64,000 nucleotides of DNA from WHSW01 sp963722175 (GTDB taxonomy: Bacteria > Actinomycetota > Thermoleophilia > Solirubrobacterales > 70-9): the NCBI GenBank assembly GCA_963722175.1, contig CAVRKA010000002.1, positions 186,001-250,000 on the forward strand. Reading direction: 5' to 3'. Every line of letters begins with the position of its first letter. Within the stretch, counting starts at the first letter, position 1. Position numbers and translations under genes: made by a program. Shown piece by piece: positions 42,553-50,579 of the stretch. Under the pieces are notes generated by a model. It saw nothing but the letters and a program-made list of their open reading frames with translations, had not been told where the DNA came from and did no database searches.

Positions 42553-42574
42553 CGGGCGCGGGGGGCGTGGGGGG

Positions 42575-42678
42575 CGTGGCGCCGCGATCGGCCCCCGGCG
42601 GCGGCTCGGCCTCCGGCCTCGGACAGCGTTCGGCATCCATGCCTGCCGATGCCGCCGTGGGCCGATCGCGGCGCCACG
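42575..42678. repeat. Large inverted repeat (20-bp perfect arms)
   Basis: CGTGGCGCCGCGATCGGCCC (42575-42594) and its exact reverse complement at 42659-42678, with a 64-base spacer. Inside the spacer CGGCATC and GATGCCG form a second hairpin around the sirtuin start codon. The right arm lies in the first codons of the sirtuin gene. Such a structure could form a cruciform or a long mRNA hairpin hiding the start. Confidence 0.85.
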
Positions 42679-43406
42679 CTGAGCTCGCCGAGATGATTCG
42701 GGATGCCGGGTCTGTGGTTGCGCTGACCGGCGCCGGGATAAGCGTGCCGTCCGGGATTCCGGATTTTCGGACGCCCGGCAAGGGGCTGTGGGAGAAGGTC
42801 GACCCGATGGAGGTCGCGCATATCGATGCGTTCCATCGCGACACGAGGCGGTTCTGGAGCTTCTACCGCCCCCGGTTCGCCGACCTCGACGACAAGCTCC
42901 CCAACCCGGCGCACCTGGCCCTCGCCGAGCTCGAGCATCGCGGGCTGCTGGAGGCGGTGGTGACCCAGAACGTCGACCGTCTGCACTCGAAGGCCGGCTC
43001 CGAGCGGGTGATCGAGGTGCACGGATCGATCGCGAGCTCGAGCTGCACGACGTGCGGGTCGAAGTACGCGCTCGAGAACGTCGGCGAGTTGTTCGACGAG
43101 GACGGGATCGCGACCTGCGCCTGCTGCTTCGGGAAGGTGAAGCCCGACGTCGTCCTGTTCGGCGAGCTGCTTCCGGAGGCGGCGATGGCCGAGGCACAGG
43201 CGCTGTGCGCGGCCGCGGACCTGCTGATCTGCGTCGGCTCGTCGCTCGAGGTCTACCCGGTGGCGGCCCTGCCGGAGCTGACGTTCGGCTCCGGCGGGCG
43301 GCTGGCGATCGTTACCCAGGGCCCGACGCCCTACGACGGCGAGGCGCAGATCAAGCTCGACGGCGACGTTGCGGAGGAGCTCGAGGCGGTGCTGGCGGCG
43401 CTCTAA
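42639..43406 (+). CDS. cobB: NAD-dependent protein deacylase (sirtuin, CobB-like)
   Basis: 255 residues, one sirtuin domain. GAGISVPSGIPDFR (NAD site), TQNVDRLH (catalytic region with the key His following in IEVHGS), and a zinc site CTTC-CACC (SCTTCGSKY and ATCACCFGKVKPDV as CACC). Removes acyl groups from lysines using NAD+, in the cytoplasm. In this family an acyl-CoA synthetase is a common target, consistent with the beta-oxidation neighbours (inference). The start is ambiguous: ATG 42639, GTG 42657 or ATG 42693; the first is used although the 42659-42678 repeat arm overlaps its early codons, while the conserved sequence begins only near 42693. Convergent with the HD-GYP gene, 1 bp between stops. 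Confidence 0.85.
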   Translation: MPADAAVGRSRRHAELAEMIRDAGSVVALTGAGISVPSGIPDFRTPGKGLWEKVDPMEVAHIDAFHRDTRRFWSFYRPRFADLDDKLPNPAHLALAELEHRGLLEAVVTQNVDRLHSKAGSERVIEVHGSIASSSCTTCGSKYALENVGELFDEDGIATCACCFGKVKPDVVLFGELLPEAAMAEAQALCAAADLLICVGSSLEVYPVAALPELTFGSGGRLAIVTQGPTPYDGEAQIKLDGDVAEELEAVLAAL

Positions 43407-43407
43407 A

Positions 43408-44724
43408 TCAGGTGGTCCGCTCGACGACCTCAACCAGCGCGGCGGCGACCTCGGGGTCGAACTGGGTCCCCGAGCACAGTCGCACCTCCGCCAGCGCCTC
43501 GTCTCTGCTCATCGCCGCCCGGTAGGCCCGCGTCGTGGTCATCGCGCTGTAGGCATCACAACAGGAGACGATCCGCGCCTCGATCGGGATCGTGTTGCCC
43601 GCGAGCCCGTCCGGGTAGCCGGCTCCGTCGTAGTGCTCGTGCGAGCTGCGGACGATCCGGCCGACCTCGTCGAGGACGCCGCCCACCCGGTTCAGCATCC
43701 GCTCGCCCTCGATCGTGTGCCGGCGGATGATCTCCCACTCGGCGTCGTCCAAGGGCCCGGGCTTGTTGATGATCTCCTTCGGCACCGAGATCTTGCCGAC
43801 GTCGTGGAGCAGGGCGCCGAACTCGACGTTGCGGCGCTGGCTGGGGTCGAGGTCGAGGCGGTCGGCGACGGAGAGCGCGAGCTCGACCACACCGCGGCTG
43901 TGGCTGCCCGTGTAGGCGTCGTCGGCCTCGACGACGTCGCCGAGCAGCAGGGCCGTGCCGCGGTAGGCGCTGCTGAGCTCGAGCGCGTTGTCGATCCGCG
44001 CTCGGCGCTCGCCGGCCAGCTTCGCGAGCACCGCGCAGAGGGGCAGGCCGAGCAGGCACAGCGCCGGGCTCACGGTGACCGCCGCGTATGCGCCGAGCAG
44101 CCCGATCGGCGCGAGTCCGCCGTCGAGCGCATAGACGAATCCCATGCTCGGCAGGAGCTTTGCCGGCGGCGTGCCGTCGATCAGCCACGCGCGACTCGCC
44201 GCGGCGACGTAGTCAAAGCCGAACTGGGCGAGCAGCGCGACCAGGTAGATCGGCCAGTCGCCCCAGCCGAAGGTCTGAGCGCCGGCCACGCAGAGCACGA
44301 GCGCCGGCCCGACGGCGTGCCACGAGTCGCCGAACTGATGGAAAAGCCGGTGGGCGCTCGCCGCGCCGGTCGCGTAGTCGGCGACCCGACCGAGAATCCA
44401 GCTGAGGGCGACGATCAGCGGCACGGCGGGGGTCGGCAGCACGAACAGCATCGGGACCAGGACGATCTCGGTGGGGACCGTGTAGCCGCCGTCCGGCGTC
44501 TCGAACTGGATCCGGCAGGCAACGACGTAGGCCCCGATCAAGATGGCGGCGGAGGAGAGGTCAAGGGTGCGATCGGACGGCACGAAGGCAGCCATCGCCA
44601 CGGCGGCGACCAGGAAGGTGACCGCGGCCCAGGCCTCGACCAGCCGTTCGCGCCCCAATGCTCGCTCCCGAGCCCGGCTGCGCCCCATGGCGATCTGCTC
44701 GATCTCCGCTGCTCGCGTGCTCAT
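43408..44724 (-). CDS. HD-GYP domain protein (c-di-GMP phosphodiesterase), membrane-bound
   Basis: About 438 residues from ATG 44724. Five to six membrane segments (~35-220, e.g. VTFLVAAVAMAAFV, IYLVALLAQFGFDYVAA) form a sensor part. Residues ~250-435 are an HD-GYP domain: TGSHSRGVVELAL, the metal-binding HDVGKISVP, HEHYDGAGYPDGLAG with the GYP signature, and ARIVSCCDAYSAM. Hydrolyses c-di-GMP. The frame is open to 44880 with further ATGs at 44739 and 44793; none has a clear ribosome-binding site, so the start is uncertain. Divergent from a gene under a c-di-GMP riboswitch, about 120 bp from the riboswitch, which ties enzyme and sensor together by position. Confidence 0.85.
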   Translation of the reverse strand: MSTRAAEIEQIAMGRSRARERALGRERLVEAWAAVTFLVAAVAMAAFVPSDRTLDLSSAAILIGAYVVACRIQFETPDGGYTVPTEIVLVPMLFVLPTPAVPLIVALSWILGRVADYATGAASAHRLFHQFGDSWHAVGPALVLCVAGAQTFGWGDWPIYLVALLAQFGFDYVAAASRAWLIDGTPPAKLLPSMGFVYALDGGLAPIGLLGAYAAVTVSPALCLLGLPLCAVLAKLAGERRARIDNALELSSAYRGTALLLGDVVEADDAYTGSHSRGVVELALSVADRLDLDPSQRRNVEFGALLHDVGKISVPKEIINKPGPLDDAEWEIIRRHTIEGERMLNRVGGVLDEVGRIVRSSHEHYDGAGYPDGLAGNTIPIEARIVSCCDAYSAMTTTRAYRAAMSRDEALAEVRLCSGTQFDPEVAAALVEVVERTT

Positions 44725-44842
44725 GCGCAAGCTATTCATCGGCAGATCGACGCATGTTCGATAGTCCAGGCGTGCGGAGACCCGCGCGGACATATATACG
44801 ATCGACTTCTCCCGCCGGAGCGCCGATGGTCTCAACACGGAG

Positions 44843-44932
44843 CTGAACAACGGCAAACCCGTCGTGAGGCGGGGGCGCAAAGCAAGAGGTCTCGCGTATC
44901 CCTGCGAGATGGCTCGGCCGCCAGCTTGTCAA
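44843..44932 (+). ncRNA. Cyclic-di-GMP-I (GEMM) riboswitch
   Basis: The conserved core is present in order: GGCAAACC, a short stem closed by the GNRA loop GTGA (CCGTC-GTGA-GGCGG), GGGGCGCAAAGC, then a second stem CTCGC...GCGAG (44892-44910) leading to GGCTCGGCCGCC. Spacing and motifs match class I c-di-GMP riboswitches. Downstream a hairpin GGCCC-CGTC-GGGCC (44938-44951) sits just before the GGAGG of the gene, the likely expression platform. A possible -10, TACGAT, is at 44797-44802. Confidence 0.85.
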
Positions 44933-44971
44933 CAGAGGCCCCGTCGGGCCGCGACATGGAGGTCGATGTCA

Positions 44972-45607
44972 ATGAAGCGCTTGCTCAGGTTCCCTCTCGG
45001 TACGCGCGCCAAGGCCTCGGTCACCCTCGCGGCTTCCGCGGTCGTCGCCCTCGCCGTCGCTCCGTCCGCCTCCGCGCTCGGCAACAACTGCGGGTACACC
45101 GGAGGTACCCAGGTGTTCAAGCCCTGGGGCGACTCGCGCCACTACGTACTTGCCCCGGAAGGCGGGTTCGAGGCCGGCGGAAGCGGATGGTCGCTCGCCG
45201 GGGAGGCCGACGTCGTTGCGGGCAACGAGTCTCACTATCTGAACGCGGCCACCGACGCCAGCTCGCTCGCGCTGCCGGCCGGGAGCGCCGCGACGAGCCC
45301 GCCGATCTGTGTCTCGCTCGACACCCCGGTTATGCGTGCGATGGTCCGCAACACCGGTAACCCGAGCTCTCGCCTGCAGGCGGAGGTGACCTACAAGCTC
45401 CTGGGCCTCGTCCACACGAAGGTCGTGACCACCATGAAGTCGGGCTCGGCCTGGGAGCCCTCCACTTTCATCTCCCCGACGCTGGGGCTGTCGACGATCG
45501 TCGGGACGGTCATCCCGGCGTCCGTCAAGGTCACCTTCCGCCCGCTGGATTCGCGCGGCGCCTGGCGAATCGACGACTTCTACGTCGACCCGTACTCGCG
45601 CCGCTAG
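44972..45607 (+). CDS. Secreted hypothetical protein under c-di-GMP riboswitch control
   Basis: 211 residues. Signal peptide ~1-36 (KASVTLAASAVVALAVAPSASA). The mature part starts NNCGYTGGTQVFKPWGDSRH and has two Cys, and a beta-sandwich-like stretch (ICVSLDTPVMRAMVRNTG, KVTFRPLDSRGAWRIDDFYV). The WGDxxxYxLAPxGGFE pattern is shared by a secreted family I know from related soil actinobacteria; function unknown. ATG 44972 is placed nine bases after GGAGG; the ATG at 44966 is too close. Expression should follow intracellular c-di-GMP through the riboswitch upstream. Overlaps the metallo-hydrolase end by 4 bp. Confidence 0.75.
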   Translation: MKRLLRFPLGTRAKASVTLAASAVVALAVAPSASALGNNCGYTGGTQVFKPWGDSRHYVLAPEGGFEAGGSGWSLAGEADVVAGNESHYLNAATDASSLALPAGSAATSPPICVSLDTPVMRAMVRNTGNPSSRLQAEVTYKLLGLVHTKVVTTMKSGSAWEPSTFISPTLGLSTIVGTVIPASVKVTFRPLDSRGAWRIDDFYVDPYSRR

Positions 45608-46368
45608 CCCGGCAGGTCGAGCGACTCGCCCGGCTGAAGGACGGCGAGCTCCGCCTCGGGGGCGAGCTCGCGCAGCGCCTCGGCGAACTCGCGCGGCGGG
45701 CCACCGAGGAACTCGGTTGCCTCCGGCTGGAGGTCGAAGCGGATCAGCGTCCCCCAGTGGATCGGAATGACCACCCGGGGACGGATCAGCGCCGTCGCCT
45801 CGGCGGCGCTGCGGGGGTTGAGGTGGCCCTTGCCGAGCCGCGGGCCCCAGCCGGCGATCGGCAGCAGGGCGACGTCGATCCGCCCGGCGAGCTCGGCCAT
45901 CTCGTCGAACAGGTCGGTGTCGCCGGCGAAGTAGATCCCGCGCCCGCCGGATCTGATCTCGTAGCCCGCCGCCCTGACCATCGGCCCGATCTTGAACCGG
46001 CGGCCCTCGTGGAGAGCCGGGGTGGCGACGACCTCGAGGCCGCCGAGCTCCGCCCGCTCGCCGGCGCGCAGCTCGACCACGTCGCTGAAGCCCCGACGCC
46101 GCACGGTTCGCGCGCCGCCGGCCGGGACGACGATCCGAGTCGCGCGGTCGAGCCGCTTGAGCGACGGGAAGTCGAGGTGGTCGTGGTGCAGGTGCGAGAT
46201 CAGGACCGCGTCGACCGCCTCGGTGATGTGGGCCGGCGGTTCGTCTGCATGGCGGTGGATGACCCGCAGCATCCGCGGGCGCAGGACCGGGTCGGTGAGC
46301 ACCCGTCGGCCGCCGACCTCGATCAGGACGGTCGCGTGTCCGACGAAGGTGATCCGGTCCGCGGTCAC
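45604..46368 (-). CDS. MBL-fold metallo-hydrolase (UlaG-like)
   Basis: 254 residues. The metallo-beta-lactamase fold signature HLHHDHLD (~62-69; HxHxDH), preceded by TFVGHATVLIEVGGRRVL typical of UlaG-like proteins, GDTDLFDEM (Asp ligand) and IPIHWGTL (final His). Hydrolase of unknown substrate, cytoplasmic. GTG 46368 overlaps the stop of the membrane protein gene as GTGA, so it is the last gene of a three-gene operon DUF202 - LPG-synthase-TM-like - MBL. Its end overlaps the end of the secreted gene by 4 bp. Confidence 0.8.
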   Translation of the reverse strand: MTADRITFVGHATVLIEVGGRRVLTDPVLRPRMLRVIHRHADEPPAHITEAVDAVLISHLHHDHLDFPSLKRLDRATRIVVPAGGARTVRRRGFSDVVELRAGERAELGGLEVVATPALHEGRRFKIGPMVRAAGYEIRSGGRGIYFAGDTDLFDEMAELAGRIDVALLPIAGWGPRLGKGHLNPRSAAEATALIRPRVVIPIHWGTLIRFDLQPEATEFLGGPPREFAEALRELAPEAELAVLQPGESLDLPG

Positions 46369-47474
46369 GTCACCTGAGGGGCCGACCGCCGCGCGTAGCG
46401 GCGTTTGTGGATGGCGAAGCCGACGACTCCGGCCGGCAGCTGTAGCCAGTAGGCGAACAGGCGGTAGGCGAGCGTGGCAAGCACGGCACGGCCGGCGCCG
46501 ACTCCGGCGAGCGCGAGCATCGCCGTCAGACCGGCCTCGACGAACCCGAGTCCGCCGGGCGTGACCGGAATCTGGGTGAGGACCTGGGCGGCGCAGAAGG
46601 CGAGCAGAACCAGCGACGGCCGCGGGTGGGCGCCGACCGCCGCCAGCGCCGCGAGCAGGGTCGCGTAGTCGAACGCCCACCGCCCGACCGTCGCGACCAC
46701 CGCCTGTTTCCACTGCGGCCCGAGGGTGGCGAGCAGCCGGTCGCGCTCCCCGCGCAGGCGCTCGGGCAGCCGGCGGAGCGGCGCCGATCCGCGGCGGATC
46801 CGGTTGCGGGCCGACTGGAGCGTCCTCGCGACCAGCTCCAGCGGCCGGTCGAACGCGAGCAGCGCGACGGCGGCCCCGCTGAGCAGCGCGAACACCGCTA
46901 CCCCGATCAGCGTCGCCTCGACCAGGTTGCGATCGACGGAGCCGCGCAGGAAGGTCGGCAGGGCGAGCACGGGAAGCGCGAGCACGACCGCGAACGTGAG
47001 CAGGTTGACCGCGGTGATCCCGGCGACCGCGCGACCCCGCTCGAGGCCCGCCTCGACCAGCATCCGGTACTGGAGCGCCGCGCCGATCGCTCCACCGGCC
47101 GGGGCCACCTTGCCGAGCGCGTTGCCGGCGAGCTGCGACTCGATCACGTCGTGCCAGCGCGCCCGGTGCAGCGCCATCCTCTGCAGCGCCCAGAGGCAGG
47201 CGAGTCCGCCGACCTGGAGGGCGAGCATCGCCGGAAACCAGACCCAGTCGATCCGCTCCAGGTCACGCCACGAGCCGAGCGTGTCGAGCAGGCTCGGGGC
47301 GACCAGGTAGAGCGAGACTCCGGTGATCGCGAGCCAGATCGCGGTCCGCCGCAGGGCGGGGCCGCGGCCCTCGGCCTCCTGTTCACCTCGCTCGATCTCG
47401 AGCTCGGCGTCCGCGTGCTCCTCGATCGCGTGCTCGACTCGGTCGCCGAACGAGCCGCGGGCAACCGAGCTCAT
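46365..47474 (-). CDS. Lysylphosphatidylglycerol synthase TM-region family protein
   Basis: 369 residues with about eight membrane segments (e.g. LRRTAIWLAITGVSLYLVAP, LLTFAVVLALPVLALPTFL, LLAFCAAQVLTQIPVTPGG). PGGLGFVEAGLTAMLALAGV near the end is the family's most typical stretch. This is the UPF0104 / flippase-like half of MprF without the synthase domain. Related proteins move lipids across the membrane; the lipid is not known here. A hydrophilic N-terminal ~40 residues is Glu-rich. ATG 47474 overlaps the stop of the DUF202 gene. Confidence 0.75.
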   Translation of the reverse strand: MSSVARGSFGDRVEHAIEEHADAELEIERGEQEAEGRGPALRRTAIWLAITGVSLYLVAPSLLDTLGSWRDLERIDWVWFPAMLALQVGGLACLWALQRMALHRARWHDVIESQLAGNALGKVAPAGGAIGAALQYRMLVEAGLERGRAVAGITAVNLLTFAVVLALPVLALPTFLRGSVDRNLVEATLIGVAVFALLSGAAVALLAFDRPLELVARTLQSARNRIRRGSAPLRRLPERLRGERDRLLATLGPQWKQAVVATVGRWAFDYATLLAALAAVGAHPRPSLVLLAFCAAQVLTQIPVTPGGLGFVEAGLTAMLALAGVGAGRAVLATLAYRLFAYWLQLPAGVVGFAIHKRRYARRSAPQVT

Positions 47475-47815
47475 CCGAGCAGGATCAGCAGGCTGGTGGC
47501 GACACCGAGGACGATCCCGCCCGCCGCCAGCGCGAGGTTCGCCTGGCGCCCGAGCTGCGCGTAGCCGCCGTGGGCGACCGCGTCGTCAAGCGCCCGGCCG
47601 CGCAGGTTGCCGTAAACGAAGAGCAGCACCCCGTAGAGCCCGAAGCCGACCCCGAGGGCGACGTACGGCGTCGGGTCGATCGCGCCGTTGAGCTCCGGCA
47701 CGACCCGCCCGATCCCGATCCCGACCGCCAGCGAGGCCAGCCCGGTCCGCCACCAGGCGAGCTGGGTGCGCTCGCCGGCCAGCCGCGTGCGTCGGGTCGC
47801 GTCGCCGCTCTCCAC
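47471..47815 (-). CDS. DUF202 (YidH-type) membrane protein
   Basis: 114 residues. RTRLAGERTQLAWWRTGLAS at the N-terminus is the DUF202 signature (LAxERTxLAWxRT), followed by three membrane segments (LAVGIGIGRVVPEL, YVALGVGFGLYGVLLFVYG, LALAAGGIVLGVATSLLILLG). Function unknown. GTG 47815 with TATCCT six bases upstream (47822-47827 on the other strand), leaderless type; first gene of the operon. Divergent from the GAP-family gene 39 bp away. Confidence 0.8.
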   Translation of the reverse strand: MESGDATRRTRLAGERTQLAWWRTGLASLAVGIGIGRVVPELNGAIDPTPYVALGVGFGLYGVLLFVYGNLRGRALDDAVAHGGYAQLGRQANLALAAGGIVLGVATSLLILLG

Positions 47816-47854
47816 CGGGCAAGGATAAGCGCGCCGGATCGCGTAGAAGACGCC

Positions 47855-48508
47855 GTGGCGGATCTACTTGAGAAGATCCTGCCGCTGATGCTGGCGGCCG
47901 CGTCGAACCCGGCCGTGATCGGGATCGTCGTCCTCACCCTGACCTCGGCCGACCGGCCGCTCGCCCGTGCCGGCTCGTTCGTCGCCGGCTTCGGGGTCGT
48001 CCTGATCGCCGTCGGGATCGCGGGCTATGCATTCTTCGAGGCGTCGCACGAGACCTTCGGCCCGCGCGGCTCACTGTTCGGCTGGCTCGACATCGTGCTC
48101 GGCGCCGGGATGCTGGTCTTCGCCGGGATCACCTGGGCGCGGCGCGACTCGGGCTCCGACCCCAGTCGACTGCTGGGGCGAGTCAGTCCGGCCGCGTTCT
48201 TCGGCGTCGGCGCCGTCTTCATGATCAGCGACGCCTCGGCGCTGGTCGCGCTGATGCCGTTGCTGCGCGAGGTCGCCGTCGCCGACGTGACCTCGCTCGA
48301 ACGGGCGGTGGCGCTCACGATCACCTGGATCGTGGTCGTCCTGCCGATCGCCGCCCCGGTACTGATCTGCGTTCTCGCCCCGCGGACGTCGGACCGGGCG
48401 CTGGCCGCGATCCGCCGCTGGCTGGACCGATACGGCTACCTGGTCGCGATGGCCGTCTTCGGCGCGATCGGGATCTACCTCCTCGCTCGCGGGATTCACC
48501 GGCTGTGA
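47855..48508 (+). CDS. GAP-family (Sap/LysE-like) membrane protein
   Basis: 217 residues, six membrane segments in the LysE-like order: LMLAAASNPAVIGIVVLTLT, FVAGFGVVLIAVGIAGYAFF, WLDIVLGAGMLVFAGITWA, FGVGAVFMISDASALVALM, LTITWIVVVLPIAAPVLICV and the C-terminal AMAVFGAIGIYLLARGI. Resembles the GAP family that includes sulfolipid-addressing proteins of mycobacteria and LysE-type exporters; cargo unknown. GTG 47855, chosen because family-like sequence begins there; TAGAAG lies five bases upstream, a weak version of the leaderless box. Followed by the LLM oxidoreductase 16 bp later. Confidence 0.68.
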   Translation: MADLLEKILPLMLAAASNPAVIGIVVLTLTSADRPLARAGSFVAGFGVVLIAVGIAGYAFFEASHETFGPRGSLFGWLDIVLGAGMLVFAGITWARRDSGSDPSRLLGRVSPAAFFGVGAVFMISDASALVALMPLLREVAVADVTSLERAVALTITWIVVVLPIAAPVLICVLAPRTSDRALAAIRRWLDRYGYLVAMAVFGAIGIYLLARGIHRL

Positions 48509-48524
48509 ATAAGATCGCCCGCCG

Positions 48525-49562
48525 ATGGGCGATCTGAAGCTCGGCTACAACACCGGCTACTGGTCCGCCGGGCCGCCGGAGGGCGTGCTCGAGGTGGTCA
48601 GGGACGCCGACAGCCTCGGGCTCGACTCGATCTGGGCGGCGGAGGCGTACGGCTCGGACGTCCTCACCCCGCTCGCCTGGTGGGGCTCGCAGACCGAGAA
48701 GGTGAAGCTCGCCACCGGGATCATGCAGATGTCGGCGCGCCAGCCGACCGCGGCGGCGATGGCGGCGATGACGCTCGACCATCTCAGCGGCGGCCGCGTG
48801 ATCCTCGGGATCGGCGTCTCCGGCCCGCAGGTGGTCGAGGGCTGGTACGGGATGCCGTTCTCCAAGCCGCTGGCGCGGACCCGCGAGTACGTGTCGATCA
48901 TGCGCGACGTCTGGGCGCGCGAGGGCCCGGTGACGGCGGACGGGCCGTTCTACCCGCTGCCGCTGCCCGGGGGCACCGGGCTCGGCAAGCCGCTGAAGTC
49001 GTCGATCCACCCGCTGCGCGCCGACATCCCGGTCTATCTGGCGGCCGAGGGCCCGAAGAACATCGCCCTCGGCGCCGAGATCTGCGACGGCTGGGTGGCG
49101 ATGCTGCTCTCGCCCCAGCACCTCGAGCCCTATGAGGAGGCGCTCGCCGAGGGCTTCGCCCGCGACGGCGCCCGCCGCAGCGCCGACGACTTCGAGATCG
49201 CGGCGACGGTGCCGATGATCGTCTCCGACGACGTCGACGCCGCGGCCGACATGCTGCGCCACTACTACGCGCTGTACTTCGGCGGGATGGGCGCCAAGGG
49301 CAAGAACTTCCACGCCAACGTGCCGATCCGGATGGGCTACGGCGAGATGGTCGAGACCGTCCAGGACCTCTATCTCGCCGGCAAGAAGCAGGAGGCCGCC
49401 GAGGCGATCCCGTTCGAGCTCATCGACCAGATGTCGCTGATCGGCCCGCCCGACAAGATCCGCCACGACCTGGATGCCTGGCGCGATTCGTTCGTGACCA
49501 CGCTGCTGATCGGCGGCGACGCGGGGACCGTGCGCACCGCCGCCGAGCTGGTGCTCGGGTAG
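48525..49562 (+). CDS. LLM class F420-dependent oxidoreductase
   Basis: 345 residues, a complete luciferase-like TIM barrel: LGYNTGYWSAGPPEGVLEVV, WAAEAYGSDVLTPLAWWGSQ, VKLATGIMQMSARQPTAAAM and GRVILGIGVSGPQVVEGWYG are typical of the F420-dependent branch in actinobacteria; C-terminal DDVDAAADMLRHYYALYFGG also fits. Uses reduced deazaflavin F420 (or FMN) to reduce a substrate that sequence does not reveal. ATG 48525 with TAAGAT nine bases upstream. Convergent with the peroxiredoxin gene. Confidence 0.87.
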   Translation: MGDLKLGYNTGYWSAGPPEGVLEVVRDADSLGLDSIWAAEAYGSDVLTPLAWWGSQTEKVKLATGIMQMSARQPTAAAMAAMTLDHLSGGRVILGIGVSGPQVVEGWYGMPFSKPLARTREYVSIMRDVWAREGPVTADGPFYPLPLPGGTGLGKPLKSSIHPLRADIPVYLAAEGPKNIALGAEICDGWVAMLLSPQHLEPYEEALAEGFARDGARRSADDFEIAATVPMIVSDDVDAAADMLRHYYALYFGGMGAKGKNFHANVPIRMGYGEMVETVQDLYLAGKKQEAAEAIPFELIDQMSLIGPPDKIRHDLDAWRDSFVTTLLIGGDAGTVRTAAELVLG

Positions 49563-49582
49563 CCGATCGATTCGCGATCGGC
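49562..49582. terminator. Hairpin between convergent LLM and peroxiredoxin genes
   Basis: GCCGATCG (49562-49569), loop ATTCG, CGATCGGC (49575-49582): perfect 8-bp stem starting at the last base of the LLM gene's stop codon. No clear U-run. Confidence 0.5.
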
Positions 49583-49587
49583 GCTCG

Positions 49588-50247
49588 CTACTTCGGCTGC
49601 GGGACGATCCGGATGTAGGGCTTCGGCGACTCCCAGCCGTCCGGGTACTTCTCCTTGGCCTCGTCGTTGGAGACCGAGCCGGCGATGATCACGTCGTCGC
49701 CGTGCTGCCAGTTGACCGGGGTCGCGACCTTGTGCTTGGCGGTCAGCTGCAGCGAGTCGATCACCCGCAGGACCTCGTCGAAGTTGCGGCCGGTCGTCAT
49801 CGGGTAGACGAGGATCAGCTTGATCTTCTTGTCGGGGCCGATCACGAAGACGTTGCGCACCGTCTGGTTGTCGGCCGGGGTGCGGTCCTTCGGATCCCCC
49901 TCGACCTCGGCGGGCAGCATCCCGTACAGCTTCGAGACCTCGAAGTCGGCGTCGCCGATGATCGGGTAGTTCGGCGCCGTGCCCTGGGTCTCCTCGATGT
50001 CCTTGGCCCAGCCCTCGTGATCGCCGGTCGAGTCGACCGAGAGCCCGATGATCTTCACGTCGCGCCGGTCGAACTCCGGCTTCGCCGAGGCCATGTACCC
50101 CAGCTCGGTCGTGCAGACCGGCGTGAAGTCCTTGGGGTGAGAGAAGAGCACCGCCCACGAATCGCCGATCCAGTCGTGAAAGCTGATCGGGCCTTCGGTG
50201 GTCTCGGCCTCGAAGTCAGGTGCGGTGTCGCCGAGTTTCAGAGCCAT
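49588..50247 (-). CDS. Peroxiredoxin, Prx6 (1-Cys) type
   Basis: 219 residues. The active site PKDFTPVCTTELGYM (~38-52) holds the peroxidatic Cys in PVCTTE, the form typical of Prx6/1-Cys peroxiredoxins; the longer C-terminal domain (SLQLTAKHKVATPVNWQHGD) confirms the group and its dimerisation mode. Reduces H2O2 and lipid peroxides; the reductant is unknown. Only one other Cys-free stretch follows, so no resolving Cys. ATG 50247 with AGGAATCC upstream (GAGG, ~8 bases). Together with the Bcp at 35501 gives two different peroxidases in the window. Confidence 0.9.
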   Translation of the reverse strand: MALKLGDTAPDFEAETTEGPISFHDWIGDSWAVLFSHPKDFTPVCTTELGYMASAKPEFDRRDVKIIGLSVDSTGDHEGWAKDIEETQGTAPNYPIIGDADFEVSKLYGMLPAEVEGDPKDRTPADNQTVRNVFVIGPDKKIKLILVYPMTTGRNFDEVLRVIDSLQLTAKHKVATPVNWQHGDDVIIAGSVSNDEAKEKYPDGWESPKPYIRIVPQPK

Positions 50248-50284
50248 CGTGGATTCCTCCGTTCAGATTTGATCCAAGTAGAAG

Positions 50285-50557
50285 TTAGCGGCGGTCGAGC
50301 TTGCCGCTCTGCGACCAGGAGCTGACGTCGAGGATGAAGGCGAGCCCGACGATGAACCATTCGAACCCGGTCACCTCGTTCGTTCCAGCCGACCACATCA
50401 CGGCGTAGGCGAGGGTCGTCCACGGCAGCACGAAGAAGCCGAGCAGCGGCAGCCACCACTCGTCGTAGGCGCGATCGAGCAGGTTGCTGAACAGCCAGAC
50501 GAAGAACAGCGCCAGGCGCGGCGAGATCAGCGCGAAGAGGACGACCAGACAGCCCAT
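50285..50557 (-). CDS. Small membrane protein (90 aa)
   Basis: 90 residues with three hydrophobic segments: LVVLFALISPRLALFFVWLF, WLPLLGFFVLPWTTLAYAVM and GFEWFIVGLAFILDVSSWS. Resembles small actinobacterial proteins annotated only as membrane proteins. ATG 50557 with TAGGCT seven bases upstream (50565-50570 on the other strand), no Shine-Dalgarno: leaderless type. The Prx6 start lies 37 bp beyond its stop on the same strand. Confidence 0.7.
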   Translation of the reverse strand: MGCLVVLFALISPRLALFFVWLFSNLLDRAYDEWWLPLLGFFVLPWTTLAYAVMWSAGTNEVTGFEWFIVGLAFILDVSSWSQSGKLDRR

Positions 50558-50579
50558 GTGCGGCAGCCTATGGCAGCGG

